A stretch of DNA of 64,000 nucleotides from Thioclava sp. JE_KL1 (GCF_009296265.1 NZ_WBJS01000003.1:186001-250000); one strand, 5' to 3'; counted from the first letter of the stretch, positions 53,123-61,665 are shown. Made by a program: numbers and translations. The notes: generated from the sequence alone by a model not told the origin.

Positions 53123-54016
53123 TCAGAAACGCCTGCGCGCCTGCGCGACCAGCCCCTCGCCCGCTTTTTGCAAGACCTGCGTGAGCGGGTCGAACCACGC
53201 CTCGGCATCGGACACTTCGCGGGCACGGACCAGCCTTACGGTCCGTGCCGGCTCCTCGTCGAACCGGCTGAGCGCGAGCGTCGGGAAGGCGCGGGTTTCC
53301 TGCAAGCTCGCGATCTCGGGCACCAGCGTCAGCCCCATCGCCTGCCCGGCCAGCGCGCAAAGCGTGGTCAGCGAGGACGCCCCCAGATCGATGCGCTGCG
53401 CCGCCCGCGTCAGCCCGCACAGCGCCAGCGCCTGATCCGCGAGGCAATGGCCTTCGTCGAGCAGCAAGAGCTGATCCGGGTCGATCGCCTGAGGTCTGAG
53501 GCCGCGCACCATGGTCAACTGATCCGGCGTCCCGGCGAGAAGGAAGCGATCCTCGAACAGCGGTGTCTCGAACAGTTCGGGCGCAGGCGTCGCGATGATC
53601 GCGGCATCGAGGCGCCCCTCGGCGATCTCGGCCAGCAGCGACTCGGTCGTGGCTTCGCGCAGCCGAAGCCCCCCTTGCGCGCGCAGCCCCGCCAGAGACG
53701 CAGGCAGCAGATAGGGCGCGATGGTCGGGATCACGCCAAGATTGACCTGCCCCAGCCCGCGCCGCGCCTCGGACTGGAGATCGCGCAACTCGCCCGCGAC
53801 CCGCTCGGCGGTCTCCAGCACCCGCCGCCCCGCCCGCGTCAGCCGCACATCGCGCGGACGCCGCTCGACCAGCGGCTGACCCACCTGCTCCTCGAGCTCA
53901 CGGATTTGCACCGAGAGCGCGGGCTGGCTGACATGGACGATTTCGGCGGCGCGCGAAAAAGAGCGTGCCTGACCGAGCGCCCGCAGATAGGTGAGTTGGC
54001 GAAGCGTAATATTCAT
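53123..54016 (-). CDS. oxyR: Peroxide sensor OxyR
   Basis: A 297-residue LysR-type regulator. The redox pair is Cys191 and Cys200 in LLDEGHCLADQALALC, with the nine-residue spacing of E. coli OxyR Cys199/Cys208; VIPTIAPYLLP is also characteristic. It should activate peroxide-defence genes on disulfide formation. Its 3' end faces the peroxiredoxin gene; an AT-rich dyad lies directly before its start. Confidence 0.92.
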   Translation of the reverse strand: MNITLRQLTYLRALGQARSFSRAAEIVHVSQPALSVQIRELEEQVGQPLVERRPRDVRLTRAGRRVLETAERVAGELRDLQSEARRGLGQVNLGVIPTIAPYLLPASLAGLRAQGGLRLREATTESLLAEIAEGRLDAAIIATPAPELFETPLFEDRFLLAGTPDQLTMVRGLRPQAIDPDQLLLLDEGHCLADQALALCGLTRAAQRIDLGASSLTTLCALAGQAMGLTLVPEIASLQETRAFPTLALSRFDEEPARTVRLVRAREVSDAEAWFDPLTQVLQKAGEGLVAQARRRF

Positions 54017-54058
54017 AATCTTCGATTATCGATATGCGAAAAACTTTACAACTTCGCA
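54015..54058. promoter_or_regulatory. AT-rich dyads at the oxyR start
   Basis: ATAATC-TTC-GATTAT (54015-54029) overlaps the oxyR ATG, and TGCGAA...TTCGCA (54035-54058) lies just upstream. Their position and symmetry fit autoregulation by OxyR. Confidence 0.45.
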
Positions 54059-54149
54059 TTATATCATTTCCACATGGATGGCTCATGCCAAGAAGAGAAC
54101 TCGTGAGGGTGCGCGCCATGCCCGAAAGGACGCGGACCGGTTACAAAAG

Positions 54150-54192
54150 GAAAGGACGCGAGGAAGCCTCACGCCCTTTCTTTCTTTTTATC
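54150..54192. terminator. Terminator-like hairpin between the DUF6456 gene and oxyR
   Basis: In the 292-bp gap 54017-54308, where I see no gene, 54150-54163 and 54167-54180 pair in 12 of 14 positions around AAG and are followed by TTTCTTTTTATC on the plus strand; the minus side has CCTTTTG. It would end the DUF6456 transcript. The gap also has a TTAA-N7-TTAG near-CtrA site (54231-54245) and a CGTTCTT-T-AAGAACG dyad (54281-54295). Confidence 0.6.
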
Positions 54193-54308
54193 AGAGCCTT
54201 GCGCAGCAAAGCTAAGGCAACACCTTAACTTTAACGGACTGTTAGGCGTTGACGGGTTAGCTGCGTGAGAGCGTCCAGATCGTTCTTTAAGAACGCCCGG
54301 ACCGCCAC

Positions 54309-55433
54309 TCACCCAATCATCGGACTGGCGCCACCATAGGTGTCGTCGTAATGCCGCTTGAGACGTTGCAGCGCGATGCGCAGGACGATCTTACCCGAGC
54401 GCGCCGACCAGCCGAGCCGCTTCTCCGCCGTCTCCAGCCCTTCGAGGAAGCAGCAGCAGCGCAGCGCCATGTCGCCCAGTCCCGGCCCGAGATCGCGCAG
54501 CGCCAGCGCCACCCGCTCACGCGCGGTGTCGGAGCCGCCACCCATCGCCAGCTCGGGGCGATACTGCCCGCGCCCGCCGCCGCCGGTCAGGAACCGTTCC
54601 CAGTTCTGCCCCACGCGCGGGCCCATCTGCGCCAGCTCGAAATCCTCGCGCAGACGCTCCCCTGCGGCGACGAGATCGGCGCCGAGGAACGGCCGCCCCT
54701 GCTTGTCACGCCGCCGCGCCAGCACCGCGAGCGGGCTTTCCGCCAGATTGGCGCGCACCCGGCGCTGATGCCCGTCCGCGTCGGCACGCGTCTCGTGGAT
54801 GAACTCGCCATGCTGCGCGGCGAAGGGATTGGCGGCGGTCTCGCCGCGTGCTGCGGCCTCTTCCTCCAGCACGCGTTTCAGCGCCGCGCGCCCCGCCTGC
54901 GTGATCTCGTAGCTGGTGACGCGGCCCGCATGGGCGACCTCGATCCAGTCCTTGAGCGCGAAAGCCTGCGCCACCGCGCGCTCCAGCACGGCCGTGCGCA
55001 CCGTGCCGCGCAGCACCACGGCCTTGTCCATCTCGCGCCCCACGATCAGGAGCGCACCCGGCTCGGCCAGGCGGCGCAGAATGCGGCGCGTCTCGCGGCG
55101 CAGCTGGTCTTCATCGGCGGGCGTCTCGGAGGGGCGGAAAGCAGCAGTCATGGGCGTGTCCTTTTGGAGCACGGTCGTCATCGGAGCCTCGGGATAATTG
55201 GCAGCGCCCGGCCCGGCCGCGCGGCCAAGACGTTCGAGCGCTTCATCGACCAGCGGATCGTCCCGCCGCGCCTCGATCCGGCGCACGCGGCGCAGGATGG
55301 TCGAGGCCGCGCACCCTTCCGCCCGTGCCAGTGCCCGTATCGGAACGCCTTCTTCGACATGGCGCAGATAGAGTCGGGCATGTTCGGGCAGCCAGGCGGG
55401 AAGCGCCGCCGGGGCCGGTGCGATCGAAGTCAT
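54309..55433 (-). CDS. DUF6456 helix-turn-helix protein
   Basis: A 374-residue protein of unknown function. The N-terminus has a resolvase-like HTH (VPIRALARAEGCAASTILRR); a winged-helix-like middle (about 130-200) has KAVVLRGTVRTAVLERAV; the C-terminal DUF6456 domain (about 235-365) has SPLAVLARRRDKQGRPFLG and LAMGGGSDTARERVALAL. Alphaproteobacterial; probably a DNA-binding regulator. GGGGGACAAT precedes the ATG. Confidence 0.72.
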   Translation of the reverse strand: MTSIAPAPAALPAWLPEHARLYLRHVEEGVPIRALARAEGCAASTILRRVRRIEARRDDPLVDEALERLGRAAGPGAANYPEAPMTTVLQKDTPMTAAFRPSETPADEDQLRRETRRILRRLAEPGALLIVGREMDKAVVLRGTVRTAVLERAVAQAFALKDWIEVAHAGRVTSYEITQAGRAALKRVLEEEAAARGETAANPFAAQHGEFIHETRADADGHQRRVRANLAESPLAVLARRRDKQGRPFLGADLVAAGERLREDFELAQMGPRVGQNWERFLTGGGGRGQYRPELAMGGGSDTARERVALALRDLGPGLGDMALRCCCFLEGLETAEKRLGWSARSGKIVLRIALQRLKRHYDDTYGGASPMIG

Positions 55434-55504
55434 ATTGTCCCCCAGATTGCGCCGCGAAACGCGCGGCGAGTCCGTCCGGTAACAACCGTGAGTTGCTTTG
55501 GTTA

Positions 55505-55524
55505 CCCGTTCGTTAATAAACGGG
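55505..55524. promoter_or_regulatory. CCCGTT-N8-AACGGG dyad between DUF6456 and DUF6477 genes
   Basis: Perfect 6-bp arms with an AT-rich 8-bp centre in the divergent control region (55434-55648). A candidate operator, perhaps for the DUF6456 HTH protein itself. Confidence 0.4.
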
Positions 55525-55648
55525 ACGCCAGCAAGAATTCCTTAAACTTCCTAAACAAAGCTTTGCGGGGCGCGCGCTTGAGGGCGAAATTGCGCAACAC
55601 CGCCTGAGGCTGGGTAACGCTCGGGATCTCACCTCAAGGGAGTTTCCG

Positions 55649-56065
55649 ATGACCTTCGCATTTCGCCAGAAATCCACGCCCGCCTTCCACGCCCCGTCGC
55701 CCTTGCGCCTCGTCGAACCGGCCGAAGCCGACAGCGTCGCCCCTGATCCCGATCCTGTCACCGCCGTGGCGAAACTGCGCCGCCCGCGCCTGTTGATCCG
55801 CGCGGCCCGGCACGGGCTGAGCGATTACAGCCGCAAGCGCGACCTCAAACGGGTGATGCGGATGAGCGAGCTACCGCGTCCGGGAACGGCCCTGCGCGCG
55901 TTGATGGCCGAGGAAGCGGCGCTCGATCAGGCGCGGCGCGCGGGCGAGGCGACCTATTCGGTCGCCCGCCATATCGAGCTGCTGATCGCGCTTCTGGCGG
56001 AGGCGCGGCTTGCGCCGCAGCCGTCAGAAGAGTGCGCGAGCGCCCCGTCGCTCAGCGCGACTTGA
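55649..56065 (+). CDS. DUF6477 family protein
   Basis: A 138-residue basic protein. The core KLRRPRLLIRAARHGLSDY, LPRPGTALRALMAEEAALD and ARHIELLIALLAEARL marks DUF6477, a small Rhodobacterales family of unknown role. No signal peptide or membrane segment. AAGGGAG precedes the ATG. Its last 14 bases overlap the end of the convergent HerA-like gene. Confidence 0.75.
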   Translation: MTFAFRQKSTPAFHAPSPLRLVEPAEADSVAPDPDPVTAVAKLRRPRLLIRAARHGLSDYSRKRDLKRVMRMSELPRPGTALRALMAEEAALDQARRAGEATYSVARHIELLIALLAEARLAPQPSEECASAPSLSAT

Positions 56066-57635
56066 AGAGCGAACCGAGAACCCCGCGCACGATCGTCTGG
56101 CCCGTCTTCGTGCCCAGCTGACGCGCAAGGCTCTTGCCGAAGGTCTCGAGGATCGTATCGGACCGGCGCGAGGACGTTTTGCGCGCTGGTTTCGACTTCG
56201 CCGTCGGATCGTAGCGCCTTGCATTGTTGAAATTGTCGAAGCCTTCATCGAGCTCGGAGCGGCCCGCAGCGGTCTTGGCCGCTTTCTCGCGCGCCTCGGC
56301 CTCCGCGGTCTCGCGCGCGGCCAGTTCGGCACGCTTGGCGAGAATCTCCTGCGCCGACTCGCGATCCACGGGCGTGTCGTATTTGTCGCCCAGACCGCTT
56401 GAAGCGATCACCGCGGCGCGCTCGGTATCGCTGAGCGGGCCGAGGCGCGACTGCGGCGGGCGGATCAGCGTGCGCTCGACCATGCCCGGCACGCCCTTCT
56501 TCTCGAGGAAGGAGGTCACCGCCTCGCCGGTGCCGACCTCCTTGATCGCTATCTCGGTGTCGAAGCTCGGATTGGCGCGGTAGTTCTCGGCCGCGCGGTG
56601 CAGATCGCGCTGATCCTTCGCCGTGAAGGCGCGCAACGCGTGCTGCACCCGGTTGCCAAGCTGGCTGAGAATGCCATCGGGCACGTCGCCGGGGTTCTGG
56701 GTGATAAAGAACACCCCCACCCCTTTTGAGCGGATCAATCGCGCCACCTGCTCCACCTTGTCGACCAGCGCCTTGGGCGCGTCGTCGAACAGCAGATGCG
56801 CCTCGTCGAAGAAGAAGACCAGCTTCGGCTTGTCGGGATTGCCGACCTCGGGCAGCTCCTCGAACAGTTCCGAGAGCAGCCACAGCAGGAAGGTCGCGTA
56901 AAGCTGCGGGCTGCCCATCAGCTTGTCGGCGGCGAGGATGTTGATCTGGCCCATGCCGTTTTCGTCGATCTGGATCAGGTCGGCGAGGTCCAGCGCGGGT
57001 TCGCCGAAGAACTGCGCCCCGCCCTGATTTTCCAGCACCAGCAGGTCGCGCTGGATCGCGCCGATCGTCGCGGTGCCGACATTGCCGTATTCCAGCGCGA
57101 TCTCGTCCGCGCGCTCGCCGATATGGCGCAGCATGGCGCGCAGGTCGTCGAGGTCGAGCAGCGCCAACCCCTCCTTGTCGGCGATGTGGAAAGCGATGTT
57201 GAGCGCGCCTTCCTGTGCCTCGGTTAGCCCTAGAAGACGGCTCAGAAGCAGCGGCCCCATCTCGGAGACGGTCGTGCGCACCGGGTGGCCCTTCTCGCCG
57301 AACATGTCCCAGAAGACCGTCGGATAGGCGCGGTATTGCAGGTCGAACCCGATTGTCTGCGAGCGTTCCATGAAGGCGTTGTGCAGCTTGGCCTCAGCCG
57401 AGCCAGTCGCCGCGATGCCCGACAGATCGCCTTTCACATCGGCCATGAAGACCGGCACGCCCGCCTGCGAAAAGCCCTCCGCGAGGATCTGCAGCGTCAC
57501 CGTCTTGCCGGTACCGGTCGCGCCCGCAACCAGCCCGTGACGGTTGCCGTATTGGAGCTTCAATTCCTGCGGGCTTGCGTAGCCTTCACCACCGCCCCCA
57601 ACGAACACACCCTCTTCGGTCAGAACACCGGTCAT
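56052..57635 (-). CDS. HerA-like (DUF853) DNA-translocase ATPase
   Basis: A 527-residue P-loop ATPase. Walker A is GATGTGKT (38-45), Walker B KLVFFFDEAHLLF, followed by the GVGVFFITQNPGDVPD sensor strand. A charged Ala/Glu-rich segment (about 435-490) and a basic tail follow. Members are annotated as HerA-like helicases; the biological role is unknown. The ATG at 57635 has GAGGGCAAG; a start six codons up is less good. Confidence 0.88.
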   Translation of the reverse strand: MTGVLTEEGVFVGGGGEGYASPQELKLQYGNRHGLVAGATGTGKTVTLQILAEGFSQAGVPVFMADVKGDLSGIAATGSAEAKLHNAFMERSQTIGFDLQYRAYPTVFWDMFGEKGHPVRTTVSEMGPLLLSRLLGLTEAQEGALNIAFHIADKEGLALLDLDDLRAMLRHIGERADEIALEYGNVGTATIGAIQRDLLVLENQGGAQFFGEPALDLADLIQIDENGMGQINILAADKLMGSPQLYATFLLWLLSELFEELPEVGNPDKPKLVFFFDEAHLLFDDAPKALVDKVEQVARLIRSKGVGVFFITQNPGDVPDGILSQLGNRVQHALRAFTAKDQRDLHRAAENYRANPSFDTEIAIKEVGTGEAVTSFLEKKGVPGMVERTLIRPPQSRLGPLSDTERAAVIASSGLGDKYDTPVDRESAQEILAKRAELAARETAEAEAREKAAKTAAGRSELDEGFDNFNNARRYDPTAKSKPARKTSSRRSDTILETFGKSLARQLGTKTGQTIVRGVLGSLFKSR

Positions 57636-57689
57636 CTTGCCCTCGCCAAACAAATTTCGGCTCCGACAATACTACCTTAACCCTTTTGC

Positions 57690-57785
57690 GCCAGTGTGAT
57701 CCTGCCCCTGGAGTGCGCTTTTGCGCGGATGGGGGCGCTTCCTCCCTGTTGAACTGGCCGCGCCACGCTTGGCGCGGTCTTTTTC
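57690..57785 (+). ncRNA. Candidate small RNA ending in a strong terminator
   Basis: CCGCGCCA (57758-57765), loop CGCT, TGGCGCGG (57770-57777), then TCTTTTTC form a rho-independent terminator on the plus strand, yet the nearest plus-strand gene ends 1.7 kb upstream. CTTCCTCCC (about 57739) just before it is an anti-Shine-Dalgarno-like stretch. The 5' end is only a guess; no clear promoter is seen. Confidence 0.4.
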
Positions 57786-57855
57786 TTCTGTGCCAAGGGA
57801 TTGCGTTCCGGAGTTCATCGCCTCACCGCCTGTCACACTTCCTCAACTTTGCCTG

Positions 57856-57884
57856 TTGACCTGTGAAAAATTACGGCCTAGCGT
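57856..57884 (+). promoter_or_regulatory. Possible sigma-70 promoter
   Basis: TTGACC (57856-57861), 17-base spacer, TAGCGT (57879-57884). It would start a transcript near 57891 that reaches either the hairpin at 57927-57950 or, 300 bases on, the ialB-type gene. Confidence 0.45.
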
Positions 57885-57926
57885 ACCGGCAATGACGAAG
57901 TCGGCCAGTCCGACAGGGGGAAAAGG

Positions 57927-57950
57927 AAGGGGTCCTGAATGGGCCCCTTT
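57927..57950 (+). terminator. Terminator/attenuator-like hairpin ~40 bases after the promoter
   Basis: AAGGGGTCC (57927-57935), loop TGAAT, GGGCCCCTT (57941-57949) with one wobble and a short T-run. Either an attenuator in the ialB-type leader or the end of a ~60-nt small RNA. Confidence 0.45.
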
Positions 57951-58196
57951 CGCTTGGAAAGCCCAGCGTTCACTCCCCCCGGAATAGCCGATCCAGCCCG
58001 CGCGAGACGCGGCGGAATCTCCCCGCTCTTTCGGCGAAATCCCTCGCCTGCGCCAGCGCCGATGCAGGCCGTCGAGCCGCTCACGAAACTGTGGCAGTTT
58101 GCCGCCGATCCGTGAGCGCCGCTGCGGAATTCGCGACTGACAGGGGCGCAGCCCCGTGTTAAGCCTTCGCCCAATACGTTTCAGGAGAAGAGTAAT

Positions 58197-58940
58197 ATGT
58201 CTCAACTGACGAAACCGCTCGCCCTCGCTCTGGCCCTCGGCCTTGCAAGCGGGGCGTGGGCGCAAGATACCACCTCGAGCGACACGACCACGACCCCCTC
58301 GGCGGATGCGACCGCAGGCGCGACCACCGATGGCGCGGCGACCCCGGCGGCGGATGCGGGCGCAGACGCGACCAGCACCGATCAGGCACCCGACGCCACC
58401 GCGAACGGTGCTGACGCCACGCCGACGATGCCCGGCGCCGATCAGCAGGCCCAGAAGCCGCAGGAGCCGCAGACCTACATCAAGGCCACCTACGAAGACT
58501 GGCAGCTGCAATGCGCCAAGTCGCCCGACGGCAAGGATCCCTGCCAGATGTATCAGGTGATCAAGGACCAGAATGGCGGCAACGTGGCCGACATCTCGGT
58601 GATCGGCCTGCCCGATGGCAGCCAGGCCGCAGCCGGACTGACCGTGATGGTGCCGATGCAGACCCTGCTGTCGCAGAACCTCGTGATGCAGGTCGATGGC
58701 GGCAAGGCAATGGTCTACCCCTATTCCTTCTGCGACCCGCGCATGATGGGTTGCTTCGCGCGCTTCGGCGTCGGCAAGGCCGAACTCGAGTCGCTCAAGA
58801 AGGGCAGCAAGGCGACGATCACAATCACGCCGCTGGCCAACCCGCAGCAAAAGGTCAAAGCGGATATCTCGCTCAGCGGCTTCACCAAAGCCTTTGACGA
58901 GACCGTGAAAACCAACAAGGAAAACGGTGTTCAGCAGTAA
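58197..58940 (+). CDS. Invasion-associated locus B (IalB) family protein
   Basis: A 247-residue secreted protein. Signal peptide 1-22 (ending Gly-Ala-Trp-Ala), then a low-complexity linker rich in Thr, Ala and Asp to about residue 90, then the IalB domain with YEDWQLQCAKSPDGKDPCQM, paired cysteines (also SFCDPRMMGCFARFG) and SLSGFTKAFDETV. Function in free-living bacteria is unknown; envelope location likely. AGGAGAAGAG precedes the ATG. Confidence 0.88.
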   Translation: MSQLTKPLALALALGLASGAWAQDTTSSDTTTTPSADATAGATTDGAATPAADAGADATSTDQAPDATANGADATPTMPGADQQAQKPQEPQTYIKATYEDWQLQCAKSPDGKDPCQMYQVIKDQNGGNVADISVIGLPDGSQAAAGLTVMVPMQTLLSQNLVMQVDGGKAMVYPYSFCDPRMMGCFARFGVGKAELESLKKGSKATITITPLANPQQKVKADISLSGFTKAFDETVKTNKENGVQQ

Positions 58941-58983
58941 GCTGGATTGGTGAGCTTCGGCTCGTAACCGTTTGAAATCAAAT

Positions 58984-59013
58984 ACGCCGCGCCCCATCCG
59001 GGCGCGGCGTTTT
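58984..59013. terminator. Bidirectional terminator between ialB-type gene and ketoacyl synthase gene
   Basis: ACGCCGCGCCC (58984-58994) and GGGCGCGGCGT (59000-59010) form an 11-bp perfect stem followed by TTTT on the plus strand; convergent genes lie on both sides. Confidence 0.88.
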
Positions 59014-60218
59014 CATATCGCGCGCAGGGCCACGACCGCGTTAAGCCCTCCGAAAGCGAAGGCATTCGAGAGTGCCGCGCCGACCTGTGCCTTGCGGGCC
59101 GTATTGGGCACATAATCCAGATCGCAGTCGGGATCGGGGGTGGCGTAATTCGCCGTCGGCGCGATCACCCCATCGCCAAGCGCCATCAGGCAGGCGATCA
59201 GCTCCACCGCGCCGGTACCGCCGATGCAGTGGCCGTGCAGCGCCTTGGTCGAAGAGACCGCGACGTGATCGGCCGCCTTGCCCAACGCCGCGCGGATCGC
59301 GGCGGTCTCGATCCGGTCATTGGCTGCCGTGCCGGTGCCGTGGGCGTTGATATAGCCGACCTCTTCTGGCGCCATACCCGCATCGCTCAACGCGCCGGTG
59401 ATCGCTGCGGAGGCCCCGTCGAGCGACGGCATCACGATATCGCTCGCATCGGAATTCATCGCGAAGCCCGCAATCTCGGCCAAGGGCTGCGCGCCACGCG
59501 CCTCGGCGCTCTCCAGCGTCTCGATCACGAAGACGCCCGCGCCCTCGCCCTGCACCATGCCGTTGCGATCCGCCGAGAACGGGCGGCAGCCATCGGGCGA
59601 CATCACGCGCAGCCCTTCCCACGCTTTCAGCCCGCCGAAATTGAGCATCGCCTCAGAGCCACCCGCGAGCATCCCCTCGGCCATGCCCGAACGCACCATC
59701 TGGAACGCGAGGCCGATGGCGTGGTTGGAGCTGGCGCAGGCGGTGGCGACGGCAAAGCTCGGCCCCTGAAGCCCGTAGCGGATCGAGAGATGCGAGGGCG
59801 CGGCATTGGCCATCAGCTTCGGCACCGTCAGCGGATGCACGCGGTTCTTTTGATCCGCAAAGACAGCGCGATAGGCGTTATTCGCGGTCGTATGCCCGCC
59901 GCCTGCGGACCCGATGATGCAGCCCCAGCGGGCGGGATCGGGGGCTGCCTCCAGCCCCGCCTGCGCCATCGCCTCCGCGCCGGAGATCAGCGCGTATTGG
60001 GTGAAGGGATCGTATTGCGCGAGCTGCGCCGAGGTGAAGCGGTCCGACGCGTCATAGCCGCGGATCTGACCGCCGATGCGTATGCTCAGCCGCTCTACAT
60101 CCTGGAAGCTGAGCGGGCCGATGCCGCTGCGCCCCTCTGCCATGGCCGCCTTGGTTGCCGCAACGCCCTCGCCGAGCGCGTTGATCGTGCCCGCGCCCGT
60201 GATGACGACGCGCCGCAT
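59013..60218 (-). CDS. Beta-ketoacyl-ACP synthase (FabF-like)
   Basis: A 401-residue condensing enzyme. The triad is Cys161 (ATACASSNHAIG) and the histidines in INAHGTGTAAND and KALHGHCIGGTGAVE. MRRVVITGAGTINALGEGV is typical of KAS II/NodE-like proteins. Its start overlaps the end of a dedicated ACP gene and lpxD follows upstream, so it likely builds a special acyl chain rather than bulk fatty acids. This resembles the accessory ACP/KAS sets of rhizobial lipid A. Confidence 0.88.
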   Translation of the reverse strand: MRRVVITGAGTINALGEGVAATKAAMAEGRSGIGPLSFQDVERLSIRIGGQIRGYDASDRFTSAQLAQYDPFTQYALISGAEAMAQAGLEAAPDPARWGCIIGSAGGGHTTANNAYRAVFADQKNRVHPLTVPKLMANAAPSHLSIRYGLQGPSFAVATACASSNHAIGLAFQMVRSGMAEGMLAGGSEAMLNFGGLKAWEGLRVMSPDGCRPFSADRNGMVQGEGAGVFVIETLESAEARGAQPLAEIAGFAMNSDASDIVMPSLDGASAAITGALSDAGMAPEEVGYINAHGTGTAANDRIETAAIRAALGKAADHVAVSSTKALHGHCIGGTGAVELIACLMALGDGVIAPTANYATPDPDCDLDYVPNTARKAQVGAALSNAFAFGGLNAVVALRAI

Positions 60219-60499
60219 CAGGCGACGGCGGTCGAAGGCTTGCCGCCCGAGACGAGACGCTCCACCGCGCCCACGATCGCGCCGACCGAAGACATGTCGA
60301 ATTGCGAGGCGGCGGGCTCGTTGGCGTTGAACGGCACCGAGACGTCGAAGGCTTCTTCGATGGCGAAGATCACTTCGACGAGGCCGAGGCTATCGAGCCC
60401 CAACTCGTCGAGCGTCATCTCGGGCGAAAGTTCGGAGGGCTCGCGAAGGGCTTCGCGGGCGATGATCGAGAAAACCTGGTCTTGCACGTCTGGCCTCAT
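60218..60499 (-). CDS. Acyl carrier protein (accessory)
   Basis: A 93-residue acidic four-helix carrier protein with phosphopantetheine site Ser37 in LDELGLDSLGLVEVIFAIEE. The C-terminal third is longer than in AcpP. It overlaps the ketoacyl synthase start by three bases and lies 8 bases after lpxD, so it is probably their specific carrier. Confidence 0.9.
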   Translation of the reverse strand: MRPDVQDQVFSIIAREALREPSELSPEMTLDELGLDSLGLVEVIFAIEEAFDVSVPFNANEPAASQFDMSSVGAIVGAVERLVSGGKPSTAVA

Positions 60500-60507
60500 A
60501 TCTGGGG

Positions 60508-61608
60508 TTACTCCGTGCCGCCTTTTTGCGTGAGTTTCGTAACAGTTTCTCGAAGCTCGGCGATTTGCGCAAACAATCTCGGCAATCTGCGGACAGATTT
60601 GTTGATCTCGAGCTGCGTTTCCATCTTCACCGCCGGGCTCCCCCAGATCGTACGGCCTTTGGGAACGTTGGTATAGATATTGGTGCCGCCCGCCGCGATG
60701 ACGTCATCGCCCACGGTGATGTTGTCCGAGACGCCGCATTGCCCTGCCAGCACCACGCGGTGCCCGATCCGAGTCGAGCCCGCGATACCGACCTGACCGC
60801 AGAGCAGGCAATCCTCGCCCACCTGCACGTTGTGACCGATATGGACCATGTTATCGAGCTTGCTGCCCGAACCGATCGCAGTCGCGCGCACCGTGCCGCG
60901 ATCGATACAGGCATTGGCGCCGATCTCGACATCGTCTCCGATCTCGACCGTGCCGAGCGAATGGATGCGGGACCATTTCTGCTCGGTGATCTCCTCGCGC
61001 TGCTCCAGCGTGTGGCGGATTTCCTCGACACCCGAAGGATCAGGCGTGACGAAGGAGAACCCGTCCGAGCCGATCACTGCGCCGGGCTGACAGACCAGAC
61101 GATCGCCGATCAGAACCCGCGCGCCGATCCGCGCACCGGGATAGATCAGCGCATCAGAGCCGATCTGCGCGCCCTCCGCGATGGTCACCTGCCCCACGAT
61201 CCGCGCGTTCGGGCCGATCTTCGCCTCCTTGCCGATCACGGTGAAGGGGCCGATGGCGGCATCCTTGCCAATGATGGCGGTCGGGTCGATCACACAGGTC
61301 GGGTGGATGCCGGGCTCGACATTGGGGCCGGGATCGAAGGCTTTCGACAGCCCCGCCATGGCGAGACGCGGGCGGGTCACGAAGACCGCCGCCTCCAGCC
61401 CGAGCGCGCGCCAGTCGGCACCTTCCCACAGAAGCGCCGCGCGGGCCTTACCCTCGCGCAGTCCTTCGGCGTATTTCTCGCTCATCGCGAGGGCGATCTG
61501 ATCGGGTTCCGCCGTCGCAGGCTCGGACGCGCCGGTCACCTCGATCGACAGGTCGCCTTCGGCGCGGGCGTTAAGCGCCTGCGCGATATGCTCGATTGTC
61601 TGGGACAT
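60508..61608 (-). CDS. lpxD: UDP-3-O-acylglucosamine N-acyltransferase LpxD
   Basis: A 366-residue trimeric left-handed beta-helix enzyme transferring a 3-hydroxyacyl chain from ACP to UDP-3-O-acylglucosamine in lipid A synthesis. Many hexapeptide turns (IGKDAAIGPFTVIGKEAKIG), the catalytic His in MVHIGHNVQVGED, and the C-terminal VPKGRTIWGSPA are present. ATG at 61608 with AGAGGATCG. It stands apart from the usual lpxD-fabZ-lpxA-lpxB cluster, next to an ACP and ketoacyl synthase. Confidence 0.93.
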   Translation of the reverse strand: MSQTIEHIAQALNARAEGDLSIEVTGASEPATAEPDQIALAMSEKYAEGLREGKARAALLWEGADWRALGLEAAVFVTRPRLAMAGLSKAFDPGPNVEPGIHPTCVIDPTAIIGKDAAIGPFTVIGKEAKIGPNARIVGQVTIAEGAQIGSDALIYPGARIGARVLIGDRLVCQPGAVIGSDGFSFVTPDPSGVEEIRHTLEQREEITEQKWSRIHSLGTVEIGDDVEIGANACIDRGTVRATAIGSGSKLDNMVHIGHNVQVGEDCLLCGQVGIAGSTRIGHRVVLAGQCGVSDNITVGDDVIAAGGTNIYTNVPKGRTIWGSPAVKMETQLEINKSVRRLPRLFAQIAELRETVTKLTQKGGTE

Positions 61609-61665
61609 GGCCGATCCTCTCATGGTCGTTTGGGGGCGCGCTTAACCGCCCCCTTTGCCAGAGAT

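Larger units (their letters stand above)
57636..58196. other. 561-bp intergenic region with two terminator-like hairpins on the plus strand
   Basis: No protein-coding gene seen. It holds a terminator at 57758-57785, a possible promoter at 57856-57884, a second terminator-like hairpin at 57927-57950, and then about 240 bases leading to the ialB-type gene, with a GGGGC-GCA-GCCCC hairpin near 58142. Confidence 0.7.

Noticed and set aside
54034-54228. Small plus-strand frame (64 codons) upstream of oxyR
   Set aside because: No ribosome site, very basic and low in hydrophobic structure, and it runs through the terminator hairpin at 54150-54192.
57890-58190. 4.5S RNA, RNase P RNA, 6S RNA or tmRNA in the ialB-type leader
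   Set aside because: I looked for their conserved cores and did not see them; only hairpins and a possible promoter are present.
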